Notes under the pieces: model-generated
Database searches by the model: none
The model's input: the letters and a program-made list of their open reading frames with translations, nothing else
Told to the model about the DNA's origin: nothing
In this document: piece by piece, positions 11,819 through 23,780 of the stretch
How the letters are laid out: each line of letters begins with the position of its first letter
Numbering within the stretch: the first letter of the stretch is position 1
Origin: Tetrapyrgos nigripes
Lineage: Eukaryota; Basidiomycota; Agaricomycetes; Agaricales; Campanellaceae
Assembly (NCBI GenBank): GCA_013368315.1
Contig: JAACJM010000052.1
Coordinates: forward strand, 310,001-374,000
DNA: 64,000 bases
Direction: 5' to 3'
Made by a program: the position numbers and the translations under genes

Positions 11819-14168
11819 CTAGAACAATGGCATTACAATCCGCTTATGCAGCTCCATGAACGAGCGCGGAGATTCGGAGACCGTAGCGTTAGCACTAGTA
11901 GGGAACAAAGGAGCGTCCAGTGAACAGACAGTGCCTTCTTCTGGTAGTGTACCGTTGGTGAAATAGGCAGCAATGTGCTGGTGAGTACAGGTTGAAATTG
12001 TGTTCATCGATGTATGCTACACAGCGAAATATTATGATCAGTGCCTCGAACCCGGATAACTTAACGACGACACGTACCCCAGGAGAATCTTGAGTGAGCA
12101 ACACAGAACCAGGGAAAGATAAGCTCGTCTTCTTTGCACTAGATACAGAGTTCATTTTAGCGACCAGTCTCAATGTTACCATAGTAAAGTAACGTACCCG
12201 GCCAAAGGAGTGACGGGGTCTGCATGTGAGTCATACTATCAACTTCTCTTCTAAACATTCCAGTCAGCTTGCAAAACACGTACCAGCAGTATTTCCTATA
12301 ACCAACAATGGGTGACTTGTATTCGCAGCTCCGGCAGGTCCTTTGAGGGTTTTGGCATCAGTACAGGACAAGGCTTGCACAGAAGTAACGATCCCTTCTA
12401 CCTTTGAAGCGATGCTCGGGATGAATCTTCCATCCTCTAGGAATACAATGCTCTGTTCTCTTCCTCTTTGAATAGTCAAGAAACTCACGTGCAACGATTC
12501 ATAAGCGGCATCCCTCCCATTCCTGCAAAGGTTGAATTGATTCTTGACATATACTCTCTCAACTGAGAGGCGTCAGCGTTGAAGGGGTCCGAGTCGCCAC
12601 ATTCTATTGCGGTCAGAGCTTCTGTAGAACCCTCTCCGAATATAGATCTGTATGTTTCGATTCAGTATACCTTGGCTCAACGAAAATGCTGATGTGATGG
12701 TACTGGAACACGTACATGAGCTTAAAAAAGGTTGTTGCATTACCAGCTTGAACTTCTGCCAATCCCTGAGCCAACACGGGGAATAATGGAGGAGTGTACA
12801 GAGCCACCATGATGATACCCCTCAAAGTGTCGTATGTAAGGACACCATAGAGATCAGAATTCAGAAAAACGGGAAGAGGCTGGGATCGCAGTGAGTCATA
12901 AATATCATCAAGGGCAGCTTCAATTTTCGCAGGAGATGAAGCATAGAATGCACAGTTTTCGGGACCTGCAGCGTGACAGCCATCGAAGAACCATTGCATG
13001 GTCTTATCGGTGTCATTCACCGAACCACCCAAGTCAACTGTGATCAGTGTTATCGAAGAGTATTGCGCATAAAGTTGACAGACAAGGACGTACGGGCGAG
13101 CCAAGCATCCATGTCTAGGACACCTAGTACAGCAGACGACGTCAGATTGAAAGAAAAGTAAAAGGAAAGTGCTTCAAGTACCGTCAATAACAAGACGCTT
13201 AATGCGATCCTACCACATTAAATGAGAGTTAGACAGTCATACCGTGGTCAAAGCGACAGGTCTTACCGGGAACATGGTAGCAAAAACGCTACCCAAAAAC
13301 GTTCCATAACTGGACAACACTCGTAAGTCTCAAATATCACCCGAAAAAAGAATCAGTCAACGTACGAAACTCCCCAGTACTGTAAATTTTCCTGTCCCAA
13401 GGCTTCAGACATTCCAAGCATGTCTCGTGCTACATCAGCTGTAGTCACAAAATTCAGACTGCCATTATCGCGACTTTGAGCCAACTGTCCGGCAACTTGA
13501 TATCTTGCCCAAGACTCGGGTAGTGCCTCTGGGGTAGAGTTCAGATCTGCCCTTTCGTCGAGTAAGAAAGCAAGCCGTTCTACATCCGTATTGAAGAAGG
13601 ATATCTGCGGGGTAGTGTTGTTGACACCTAATTTTTGGTAGTCAGATCAGTCCAGCTGCAGGAAGTCGATCCCGACTTACCACGAGGATCAAAGCCAATG
13701 ATATCAAACTGCGCTCCGACAATAGATTGTATAAATTGTCCATCTTCCAGTACGAAGCTTACACCAGAACCCCCAGGACCTCCTGGATTCGTGAAGATCG
13801 GACCGCCATACTCTGAAGCCGGAGCTTGGGCAGCTAATTTGACGACAGCGATAGCGGCAGATTGGCCATTGTCTGGGTTGGAATAATCAAGAGGTGCCTA
13901 GTAAGACGGAAGTCAGCTCGTGTATCGGAAGACCATAAAAGAGCCTATTACTCACTTGGAAACGAGCACACTGGAATCCAGAGAAACAGTCTACCCAGGT
14001 AAAGTTCGTGCTTGGTTCAATCTGTTGAGGGTGTCTCAGACGGTCAGTGGACGTGGTAGATCATTGCAAACTCACAGAGTTCCAATCAAACCCCGAAGTT
14101 CCTTGTGCAAGCACGACGCTCAACGACACGAAGCCGAAAAGCAATGATACACTGGACAGTGGAGTCAT
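11819..14168 (-). CDS. Secreted TAP-like alpha/beta hydrolase (peptidase S33), copy 2
   Basis: Close paralogue of the gene at 8452-10805, with the same signal peptide, exon layout and motifs. Shared features include the FTNPGGPGGSG oxyanion region, the GFSYG elbow split by an intron (13320-13380 region), GNTADPVTPL-type acid region and HTSMNTISTC with the catalytic His. Stop is TAG at 11819-11821. Differences are mostly substitutions, for example LDDIYDSLRSQPLPVFLNSD versus LEDIYDSLRSQPLPVFFNSD in copy 1. The mid-region reads SIFGEGSTEALTAIEC where copy 1 has STVSGEGSPEVLAAIEC. All exons appear open, so both tandem copies may be functional. Upstream, its promoter-distal flank has received a MITE. 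Confidence 0.87.
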
Positions 14169-14687
14169 GTCGCTCAGATTTAGAAATCAAAAGGAAAGCA
14201 AGAGACGCACAGTTTGAGACAATATCCCTCCAACTTTTAAGGGCTCTGGACTGAATTCTAAAGGATAGTTGTTGCGCAGTCAAAAGCAAAAGATACAAAC
14301 TGCTGTCATATGTCACCTCTACACAATGCGAAAACGAAGAGGCCTATTGAATTTGAGCTGCTGGTGGATGCTGCAACTGACAGCATCTGATCCTGCTCAA
14401 ATGGGCCGCATGGTACAAGTGGAACGGTTCACTTTAAAGGTGTAGACGAGATACGTATCATACCAAGATGACGTGAAGGTTTCAGAAGGACTGAAGGGAT
14501 TGCGAGAGCTGTATACAGTATAGGTCTTAATGAGCGAGGGTACCGAGCCTCGAGTCTGCCTAGGGGAGACTACAGTATAGGCGTTTTCTTCACGGCCTAC
14601 AGCGGTTTCATGGTATTATTCTTTTTTTAGCATTTGGAAAATTGGGAGTACGTCACAAGCTGGAACTTGGATGAACCGCTGCATTTA

Positions 14688-15164
14688 GGGTCCGTCAGAG
14701 TAGCTGATTCTGGCTGATTCTGCCAGAATCGGCGGTTTGATTCTGCGGGCGCAGTCAGAGTAGAATCAGCGGCTTTGCACGGCTTGTATCAGGCTCCTAC
14801 CCAGCCCCAGGTGGTGGGAGACAGAATGCGAGGGCGGGAGAGAGGGAGGAAGGAATAGTTACCTGTTATAGTTATACCAGTAACCAATCAGATCGCTAGA
14901 ACGTTTTGGTCTCCACACCAACTGAGATGCACCAACTCCTCGTAATCTGATTGGCTGCTGGTATACTATATCCGGCAGTCGTCCCCTCCTCTTCCCTCAA
15001 GCCCTATTAATTCGCTCTCGTTATAGAGTGGGCTGGGTAGGAGCCTGGGCTTGTATGTATTATGCAAATAAATTTTACATAATACATACAAGCCGTGCAA
15101 AGCCGCTGATTCTACTCTGACTGCGCCCGCAGAATCAGCCAGAATCAGCTACTCTGACGGACCC
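14688..15164. mobile_element. 477-bp MITE with ~80-bp terminal inverted repeats, TA target site
   Basis: Left end GGGTCCGTCAGAGTAGCTGA and right end its exact reverse complement, each flanked by TA (14686-14687 and 15165-15166). The terminal repeats run about 80 bases (through CGGCTTTGCACGGCTTGTAT). The left arm carries an extra ~22-base GCCAGAATCGGCGGTTTGATTCT-type internal duplication. A second inverted pair lies inside (CAGGCTCCTACCCAGCCC and its complement), plus a separate hairpin at 15048-15093 around ATGTATTATGCAAATAAATT. No transposase frame is present, so it is non-autonomous. Units 1 and 3 lack it at the equivalent position. Confidence 0.9.
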
Positions 15165-15404
15165 TACTATATCCAACGTTTCTCGCATACTCCGACCATC
15201 AATATCAATACTGAGAAGGGAGAATCGGATGTTTCACAGGGTATTGTACAAGGAGGGCAAAAACGCATAATCCTGCACCAAGTTTTATTAGAGCTGGAAC
15301 AGAAAGGAACGATATGGACTGACCAACGAAATAAGGTGAGTAAATGAGCCTAGAGCTCGCCGCAAGGTTTTTTGAGATGACAAGTCAGGAAAACCCTGCG
15401 CGAG

Positions 15405-16174
15405 TCAGCCGAGTCTGCGTACTTCTCCAACTACCATAAGGGTCACCATTCCTTTACGCATCGATTCGCAAGCTTCATGGCTTCATGTATCTTCCCTTCA
15501 AGTTCAACTCTGGATTACTCTCTGTGCTAGTGGTAGTATTCTGGGATCTCATCTAAATTGGCATATGAACAGGCTCAGCGCTCGAGGTCAACCACGCGGA
15601 GTCGCCGACGAAAGAGGTAGGCATCTGTTGTGTCTGGCCTGACCAAATTCTCTGACCTTTATGCGCAAAGCCCTTGAACCATGGTCTACCGCTTACTCCT
15701 TTTGACTGTCAACCCTCGCGACACTGTCACCGGAGAGATTTTGGTCCAACGTTTCCCTAAGATTCCCCGAGGGGAAAAACTTGGCTTTATTACACTCGAG
15801 GCAGTCGGAAGCGAAGCGGCAAGACGGGACCATATGAGATGCGGTATCCTTGATGCACTGAACGAATACCAATGATTTAATCCCTTGGGCCTTCCTTGGG
15901 TTCACACTAGTTCAGGCAACGTTCAAAAATTGGACGTAAAACACTCATATCGGCCATTATTGCGCTCTCAGCCATATCCTTCTCTTCCGCCGGTCTTACT
16001 ATCGTTCGCACTTTTCCTCTGGTTTCGCCTTAACCGTCCCCGTATTTCATCACTCTCGCTATCGCGCTTTCAACGACATTCGCCGTGGCATCTTCGGGGG
16101 GATCGGAAGAGGACGCATCCTGTATGGCGTTGGGGAGTGTGATAGTCTCAACCAGAACAACGGGCGCTATATCT
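15405..16174. other. Intergenic, no gene recognised
   Basis: A 64-codon open frame at 15681-15875 (+) begins MVYRLLLLTVNPRDTVTGEI and has a coding-like composition, but I recognise no family and see no adjoining exons. The rest shows nothing. Confidence 0.35.
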
Positions 16175-17001
16175 TCACCGACGGAAGGCCAGAATGAGGA
16201 CGTGTAGTTCAACATCGAGGAACTCTCCCTTCTTCAGATTGTAGTAAACTTGAGGCTGGAAAAGGTGTCGCTGAAGTTCCTCGTTCAACACAAGCTCAGG
16301 GTCTACACCTTTTGCAGGAACAAATAACTCGTTATCGGGGGAAAAGGTCCGGCGCATGAAATAAACAGATATCACGATGTAGCAGATCTGCATGCAGGAA
16401 GCAGCGTCAATCCTTTCTGAGCAGATTATCTCGATAGTCGCAAAAATTACCGATCGATGTCTCTTTGCATCCCAGATACATCTCTTGCATGTCAGCTGAG
16501 CGGGGCCTTCAGGAGCTGTTGGGTGCTTGGGTTTGCACCGGAAAACAAAACTTGAGAGTACAAAAACTGTAAATTCCACATCGTGCCACGGCCGCTGGAT
16601 CAGTCGTCCAGTGTGTTCTTGCTTGTCTGTGCATTCAGCGCCTAGGTTTAGTTGAACTCTCCGACCGATCCTTGCAGCTTCCTGAAGGGATCTCTGGTAT
16701 ACGCTTTTTCGTAATATTCTGCTACTTCAGGAGGTTGGATCTGTAGAAGGGGCGAAGAAAAAAGGGTTGGGTCAAACTCGTATGTTACAAATGAAGGCTC
16801 ACGACCTATGTACATAGGTGTTCCCTGTAGTTCCATGAGAGAGTGCGGCAATGACGAGATGAAAGAAAATCTTACAACAAGGATTTTGAATTGAGCATCA
16901 CCACTGGAAACGCTGTGAATCTTCTTGAGAGAAAGGTGCTTGTTCGGTAGCCTGGACACATCGTTGTCCATAAAATCGTATGGACCCTCGTCACGGTACA
17001 T
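16175..17001 (-). pseudogene. Truncated FunK1-type kinase C-terminal fragment
   Basis: Partial tandem duplicate of the 3' half of the kinase gene beginning just downstream. Shared text includes GTPMYIGREPS (GTPMYIARGPS in the full gene), EVAEYYEKAYTRDPFRKLQG (ERYEKAYPNDAFRKLQG), RLIQRPWHDVEFTVFVL (RLLQRPWHDAESAMLVFL) and ELFVPAKGVDPELVLNEELQ. The upstream part (MYRDEGPYDFMDNDVSRLPN) does not contain the HRD loop or the N-terminal lobe. The fragment ends LHVLILAFRR without the basic tail. It cannot encode an active kinase alone. It might be transcribed as a short protein, but a decayed duplicate is the simplest reading. Confidence 0.7.
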
Positions 17002-17144
17002 TGAATGCTAACGCTACAAATCTAGTGTATGTATGTATGTATACAAAGCAAAGAAAACGAAAACAAGATAACATGTACAGACTGGACATTTCCTCCTCCA
17101 TTCTGCGGACTTGCTTCCTTTTAAGGTCAAAGAAGTCATGCCCC

Positions 17145-20070
17145 TCACACCGCAAGAAAGCTCTTCAGGACTTTAACATATGTTCCAACTCTTTTTTGAC
17201 CTTCGGGGTCATCAGAGATCCCCAGGCGCTGGCTGGGCCACTCCCCACCATCCTCTTCCTCCTCCACCTCATCAGTACTCCTTGGAATCGGTGAATAAGA
17301 CGTAGTCTCCTTCGGGGAGCCGCGCCTCTTCATCTTGTCCTTGATTTTTGTTTTTCCGTTCGTGCGGGGACGTTTGGAATCTCTCTGGCTGTCGACAGTG
17401 CCATCCGCCCCATCCAGCTCCTTGTCGTCAACTTCCATGTCCCCACCCCCCGATACTCCATCTGCTTTTGACTCCAAGGAAGACTTCGGGTCTTCCCGAT
17501 GACGTTTGCTTCCTCTCAAGGGTTGAGGAGCGTCTAAAAAGAAAATCAGGGTACCATTCTGAAACAAGATAGAGTGGTTGGTCCCTTACCTGCATAGAAC
17601 GATTCTGGAGTGGTGGGGCAGCGATTTGAGCTGGCCGGATCCGCAGACAATACTGATATCCTGCGTTCGTCATCTATATAGAAGGGACGATAGGAGGACG
17701 TGTCAAGTATGACGTCCCCAGCCTCTCCGGGTTTCCCCTCTTTGAGGTGGCAGTAAAGCTGGAAGAGTTGCCTCTGAAAAATCTCGTGCAAAATGAGTTC
17801 GGCATTTACACCTGGGGCGGGGACCAAAAATTCGTAATCGACCCTGAGTGCCGAGCACATAGACTGGATAGACGATTCCAAATGCACAAGGTCAGCATGT
17901 AGAAAGACGTCCCAGTGGCTTCTAATCAAATTATCCCGAATGTCAACCACAGACCCAATCGGTGTTTTCCTCAGGCTCTGATAAATCTCTTGGAAGGGAT
18001 ACAGATCATTTTGTGTTTCCTCAGCTGAATCTTTGGGTCTGCAGCGAAGGAGGAATATCAAGAATACGAGCATTGCAGACTCCGCGTCGTGCCAAGGTCT
18101 TTGCAGAAGTCGTTGGGTGTGCGCTTGCTTGTCCTTGCATTCCCGTGAAAGTTCGTGGTTGTAGTCTCCAATCGGCCCTTGGAGCTTCCTGAAGGCATCA
18201 TTCGGATACGCTTTCTCGTAACGTTCGGCCACATCTGCTTGGAGTTGCGGAAGTGGCTCAAAGATATGAGCTTGAGGTATATTATATCTCCCTTTTGAAG
18301 GGCCGCGAGCGATATACATAGGCGTCCCCTACAATATCATGAGATACCACAAAAAAAATCGAGATCAAACAACAATGCGAGGGACGCAGCTTGAGGGTTA
18401 CTGTTATGTTGATAAGTTGAGGGATCGAAAAAATCGTTCATAAACGTACCCTTCGTGCACACCCCGTATAAAGCAAAAACCCGAGTCTGCTTTAGGTGTA
18501 GACTCTGGCTTAGGACGAATTAGAATATTTCCTGAGCTAATATCGCGATGGAGCACCCGACATTTTTCAATGGCCCATCGACTCGCTGCGAAATCATGAG
18601 GATATAAGAATGCAATGTAAATAAGGACTGCTCACCTTCCAATACATCGTATATAACTCCAACTGCTTCTGAAAGGGTCTCGCATTTCTCGAAAGGATTT
18701 CGGTAGACTTTTGTGCAAGTCTATGTTTCTGGCGATGGACAAACGAAGTTCCGAACTTCATCTTGTGTAAAGGCTTGAATTCGATGTTGTCACGAATGGG
18801 AAGCTTTTGCAACATCCATCCATAAGGATTGATCCCCAATTGATCAAAGAGCTCCCTTTCGCGATTATTATGATGAACATTTGTATACGAGTCTTTGAAA
18901 ATGACCCAGTCAGCGGCCTTCTGTTCCAAAAAAACGGTGGTCATTCGAGAAAATGAATTGCCGACAAAGATCAGCTTGAACAAGGAGTCGGAAACCCCAT
19001 ATGCCTCGTCAGTAAGTCGCCACTGTGGTGCACTATCCGGACTATCTCCAACGTGGAGAGTGACGGTCCTCTTCGGATCTCTGAAGTTGATAACGGAGAG
19101 AGGGACATGTAATGAGTGAACATAGCGGATCAATGGTTCTAGATCGGAAAATTTGAGCTGTTTCGTGACCATATATCCACAAGGGCTGCCATAGCTTAAG
19201 CTGTAGCCTCCTGAGGACATAATGACCCCCAGCATACTCGGATTGTCTGGTCGAGCTTGTATGGCGCACGCAACGTACTCCCTCTCCTGAGCGACGTCTC
19301 GGTCGGTAAGATTTTTATGCGGCTTCCATTCGCCAACAGAATCCAAATAGTGCCAGCCTGGCATGTAGGCTGCCAGCTGTTTGTGGACTGTCTGCTTCAA
19401 AGCCACAAAATCGGGGCGGATTTTATAGGAACGGGGATGATAACGAGGATAATGGTTTGGGGTGGGGATGAAAATCAAGCTCTTCTCTTCGGTGTAATCG
19501 ACGCTGAAGTGAGTTTCTGGTCGAAGTGTGAGACAGGAGACCAGAGAGGAATGGTCAACTCACTCAATCCCTTGACAATATCGTTCAGCAGTCCAACAGA
19601 GTTGTCATAGTCGGCCGCCTGAGTCGTAGTGTCCACCACCTTCTGCATAGAGGCCTTGACTTTGGCAGAAATGTCGGCTATGATATTGGAAGCAACGGGG
19701 GTTAAGCATTGTGATTGAAAACTTGCGGTGGCCGCAGAGTTCTGGAAGTCTTTGGTCACAAGCGAACGATCTTGACGAGTGTCAGTCTCTATATTATCAC
19801 GGCACTCAAAGTGAGTTTATACCTGGAAATAAGAAAGGACAGCAGAATGCTGCTACGACATACCCAATTCCTCAACAATCCTATTTAACATTTCAGAGTT
19901 GATGTAACCGTCCGCCGGCGTTCTGCTACCTTTGAGCTTGGTTATCAAGTCAACAGTGTTTGCTAATATGTCGGTGGTGACTCTGGAAGGCACCTCTACC
20001 AGACACTGGTTTCGAAAATTTGCGATAGAGATGCTTTGAGAAGCAGGTAGTTGCTTGAATGTAACACGGC
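17145..20070 (-). CDS. FunK1-type fungal protein kinase
   Basis: Member of the basidiomycete-expanded FunK1 family of eukaryotic-like protein kinases; substrates are generally unknown. Exons read: YINSEMLNRIVEELG (around 19850-19900), NSVGLLNDIVKGL (19570-19600), then the long exon 18640-19478. That exon includes FVALKQTVHKQLAAYMPGWH, ADWVIFKDSYTN (the putative ATP-binding Lys) and FKPLHKMKFGTS. Next is AIEKCRVLHRDISSGNILIR (18500-18580), which contains the HRD catalytic-loop motif. GTPMYIARGPSKGRYN and ERYEKAYPNDAFRKLQG follow, then a C-terminal exon 17145-17567 with a bipartite basic, NLS-like stretch (RDSKRPRTNGKTKIKDKMKR) and an acidic run. Stop is TGA at 17145-17147. The start is unresolved: the first in-frame ATG is at 19891, but the frame stays open to about 20070 and an upstream exon is likely. 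Confidence 0.8.
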
Positions 20071-20568
20071 GGGATGATACTTCTCAAATCTGAAGACAAT
20101 GGACAACAAACGCGTACGCGGTCACGTTTCTGCCTGCCTCTTGTCTTTATTTGGACAGTGGTCCGACTGACTATAAGAAATGGTTGAGAGCCAAGAGTGC
20201 AGGCTAAACAGTAATAACTCCAGTAGAAATTTAGTATAGACGATGTACGAAGACTTTATTAGATGACGCACAAAGACATCCGGGAGATGATAACACAGCA
20301 GTCGTTTTACGCACTGTAACGTAGCCTGGTCTGAAGCATAGAATGCAAGTCACTCGATCTGGAGAGGGGAGCAACTGCCAGAAGGATTACCATGATTGTA
20401 AAGTGTCAGTCACAAAAGGTTGCAAAATGTTTCAAGAAATCGTAAATTTCATTCCAAGGTTGGTACAGTAAAAAGTGGACGATATGCTGCAGCCCAATAG
20501 GAAGAATTATTCAGATATAATACATGTACAACAAACATTGGTTCTTCATCGACGATATGCCCAATAAT
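20071..20568. other. Intergenic, promoter of the kinase and 3' end of the HSP12-like gene
   Basis: About 500 bases without a supported gene. It lies between the 5' side of the kinase (-) and the stop of the HSP12-like gene (-). Confidence 0.4.
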
Positions 20569-21015
20569 TTACTTGTTCATGCCAAGAGCGTCTTTGGCCT
20601 TGTCGGTCATCGAGCGCTGAAAAGAAAAAAACGAGTGTGAGCAAAGGGGTCATGGCAGTGAAAAGTGGGGAATCAACTCACCTCATCGTGGTTGCTGTTA
20701 CCGCTCACGGTGTCACCAACCTTCTGGGTGGTGGATTTCTCGCTCTGTGCAAAGCAAGGCATCGATGAGCTTGGAAATCTAGACGAGCTAGTAATAAAAC
20801 ATTACCTGAGGTTGCACGGTGGAAGCAGCAGAATCAGCCTTGCCGCCGAACTTGTCACCGAGGTGCTCGGTAGTACTCTTCTCAGAGTCAGGCTGTCAAC
20901 GATGGAAAAAACCAACGATCAGTCAACAAGTGCACCACACAACGACGACAATCCTACACACCTTCAAAGCAGCAGTAGCCTTGTCAGAGAGGGATTGACG
21001 ACCAGTGTCAGACAT
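20569..21015 (-). CDS. HSP9/HSP12 family stress protein
   Basis: Small hydrophilic, intrinsically disordered stress protein of the yeast Hsp12 / fission yeast Hsp9 family. It stabilises membranes and accumulates on heat, osmotic stress or glucose depletion. Four exons give 83 residues: MSDTGRQSLSDKATAALK (20962-21015), PDSEKSTTEHLGDKFGGKAD and STVQPQ, SEKSTTQKVGDTVSGNSNHD, and RSMTDKAKDALGMNK. Stop is TAA at 20569-20571. The start at 21015 gives the family's MSD-GRQS N terminus. Introns are about 60 nt with clear GT-AG ends. A TATA box lies about 80 bases upstream. Confidence 0.95.
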
Positions 21016-21094
21016 GATGAATGTTAAGTAGAGTGAGTTAAAGTGGTAAAAAGTGTGTGGATGAGTTGATGACCTCTACCCCAAATCCAAGGCC

Positions 21095-21102
21095 CTTTTA
21101 TA
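21095..21102 (-). promoter_or_regulatory. TATA box of the HSP12-like gene
   Basis: On the minus strand TATAAAAG lies about 80 bases before the ATG at 21015. Strong TATA boxes are usual for inducible stress genes. Assignment is by position and sequence only. Confidence 0.5.
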
Positions 21103-21617
21103 CTTTTCCTGACCAAGGCTCCTGCACAAAAAAGGATAGTGGGGCCACGTACTTTGGAGGAGGAAACGTATGGTAGTGACGTAGTTTATTACCCTTGATC
21201 GTGTGCGACGCGTTCTATGACGCGCCCACAGCGTAAGCATCGCCTCCCGTGTCTTATAATCTTCTGGTACTCAAAGCTAGCAAGCTCCGGTTGAATTCTT
21301 TCCAGGGGCTTTGGTGGACCTGATGCGTAGCAGATAGGGAGAAATGAGACGATGAGACGCGCTGCTTCGGTTTGGAATGGGAAAGTCTATTTCGACGAAG
21401 AAACTGTATTATGCAAACCGACAGTTTAGCGTGATTACAGGCCAACCACTGCAGCAGGAAAAACTTTCGGGTTTTCCAACAACCGTTGAGGGTAAAATGA
21501 AAGGTCTCTATGCAGAACTCGCCACAGTATCCCATGAAAATCTCCTAGTGCCAGGGCTAGCTGACTGACATCTCAAGTTCGTATTACACAGTGCATATAT
21601 ATCATAGGTAAGTAGGT
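21103..21617. other. Intergenic
   Basis: Upstream region of the HSP12-like gene and 3' flank of the KDEL receptor gene. No coding feature is supported; a 63-codon plus-strand open frame here (21377-21568) has no recognisable domain. Confidence 0.35.
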
Positions 21618-22588
21618 TTATGCGGGAAGTTCGAACTTTTGTCCTTGCAGTACTCTGGAAGCAAGAGAGCTGTTAGTAGGTGGAGAGAGGAGGCTATGAC
21701 GACATACTTTGTGAAATAAACATAGAAGAAATCCAAGTAGAGACCTGTCTGAACTATGCCTGCCGTGACTGCTATTGGGTCTACAACTCCTTCCGTGAAA
21801 TACCTAGGAAGGAAAAATGGCATTAGGAACAACCTAGGCGCGCCGAACGCAAAAATCACGCACCTGTATATCCAGTTTGGAATATACAACGCCCGGTAGA
21901 TACCCAGTGCTGCCAAATAGTGCGTTGTGATAGTTTCCGCTTCACCGGTTCGTTGCAACATGAAAAGTTGAGGAAGTATAGCCACAGACTCGAGGAAGAT
22001 GGAGAAGGACCATAAGATTTCCGGGAGCGAAAAGCTGTAGTTGAAGATGCAGCCAAGAATGAAACAAGGTCCCAATAGGTATTCAACGCGGAACGTGTCA
22101 ATGGATGGGTCGTGAGTTGGTCTGTGATGAGGTGAGGATGCTAAGCGTTACACGTCAACAACGCTATCCGAAAGTAAACTGACCGGAACCGGAAGCGCAT
22201 GAGGTAGAGGATATAGCAGCTGCTCCCAATGAAGAACAGTTTCATGAGGAAGTTGTAGAGTGAAACCCATCGGAATACAAGGTCAAGGTAGCGAGCTACG
22301 AATACGGTGACATAGAGCGCCTGCGTCTTGAAGGAAATGCCTGGAGAAACGGAGAAATGATGAGAATGGCATTAAGGTTTGTAGAAGATGTCGCCCATGG
22401 TGGTTTATGGGCTGGTTGAGAGTTGAAGAAAGGCGAAGACACGGACCTCGACATGTGCGTGTAGTTCGTATTTTCTGTACAAGAATAATTATGGACGCCA
22501 AATGCGAAATATCGCCTTTGAAACTGCGGTCAGCATTCGACATATCACAACCATATTCAGACATACCGAGAAGTCGAAAAATATTCAT
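21618..22588 (-). CDS. ERD2: ER lumen protein-retaining receptor (KDEL/HDEL receptor)
   Basis: Seven-TM Golgi receptor that returns K/HDEL-tagged ER chaperones by COPI vesicles. The start at 22588 gives MNIFRLLG, then exons [16 protein letters not shown] and [20 protein letters not shown]. Further motifs are [97 protein letters not shown] and, after a last intron, [15 protein letters not shown]. Stop is TAA at 21618-21620. These are the invariant family motifs, including the ligand-pocket residues in the IPNWIYR region. Short introns interrupt nearly every helix. Length and termini are normal. Confidence 0.96.
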
Positions 22589-23780
22589 CTCGAGAGGGAA
22601 AGGCGGGGAGGATGGAAACGCAGAACTGAACACGTCGTTGCACAAGTAGGCTGACTAAGCTGCCCGTGGGACGTTGGAAAATTTTGATTTTTGTCAGATC
22701 TAGAGTCTGCAGTTAACAGGCAAGTACTTTCTCTTCATCTCTTCTTTGCAAAGATGCTTCAGTAAAAGGGTCGACTTCGTTCTGCTCCGGATGCCAACAG
22801 GAAGAACCCGTGCCTTTTTGTTTCTCTGTGACAGGAAACCCGAGCCCATGACGTGTCTAATTCCTCAATGCACTCTTTAAAGCCTCCAAGATTGTACTGT
22901 AAGGCTGGACCGATATGATAAAGGGGACTCTTATTAGTTAGGCTGCTATGGTTCCAAGCACTACAACCTGGCAGCAAAGGCTGAGTCCCACAGCGGTACT
23001 CCCAGCCGTTGAGCCTAGCTTACACAGGCGAGGTCAACCTGTGTCAAGTGGTCTCCAAGATGTGGTTATTTCTTTCAACGGCAAAGCCACCGATGCCCTT
23101 TAACAGCACCCGGGCGAAAGCCTCCTGCTCGTCGTGTGTGGTTTAGGGCGCATAGCAGATGGTGCGGGTTTCTTCAGGATACAACTTGGCTTCTGGGTTC
23201 TTCTTTTGGCTCCATGGGTGGCGGAGATATGAGATCAGTCTGGGTTCGCATTGCGGATCCCTGAGCCTTTCTTTTTTTAACTTTTTTGTTTCACAAGAGG
23301 CTGACGTTTTTTCTAATTTTTAGGTTGTTTCTCCCAGGGTCTCTGTCGTAGCAACGTTCATTTTGGACCCAGTGTACTGCAGTATCTAGAACAACGATGA
23401 CGAATGACGATAATTTCCTGCTCTTAATGCCGATGGTCTGCTGGTGCCCAGCCTGCAAATCCGTATTTGTTCTGCAGGATACCAGCCATTTGTTTGCGAG
23501 AATTCTCCGAAATTTGACGTGCCTCCCTCGCGACCGTTGCTGTTCTCAATTTCGCCGGCATCCTCGATGACTAATCTGATGAGGGGGAAGAACGCTCAAA
23601 GATGCTGTCAGTGTAATATTTATAATTTCATGGTTGCTCGAACCAAGTGATTGCTTTCCGTTGTCCATCATTACTGTCTCCCCATAACGGGTGGCCGGTC
23701 CACGACCGTTATTACGTTGTCCCTTTTTCTCTTTTTCTCTCTCTTGAAGCCGGTCTGGCTACCCACTTTCCTTTCATCTT
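22589..23780. other. Intergenic, divergent promoter region
   Basis: About 1.2 kb between the ERD2 start (-) and the membrane protein start at 23781 (+). Open frames such as 23444-23650 show no domain. A pyrimidine-rich tract (23720-23760, CTTTTTCTCTTTTTCTCTCT) just before 23781 looks like a fungal core-promoter CT block. Confidence 0.4.

Larger units (their letters stand above)
11542..15405. repeat. Segmental duplication unit 2, interrupted by a MITE
   Basis: Tandem copy of unit 1 in the same orientation. It starts at a GGGCAATGCCG motif (11542-11552) and extends to about 15405, where CGCCGCAAGGTTTTTTGAGA and GACAAGTCAGGA match the inverted unit 3 end near 41950. It is longer than the others because of the element at 14688-15164. 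Confidence 0.85.
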
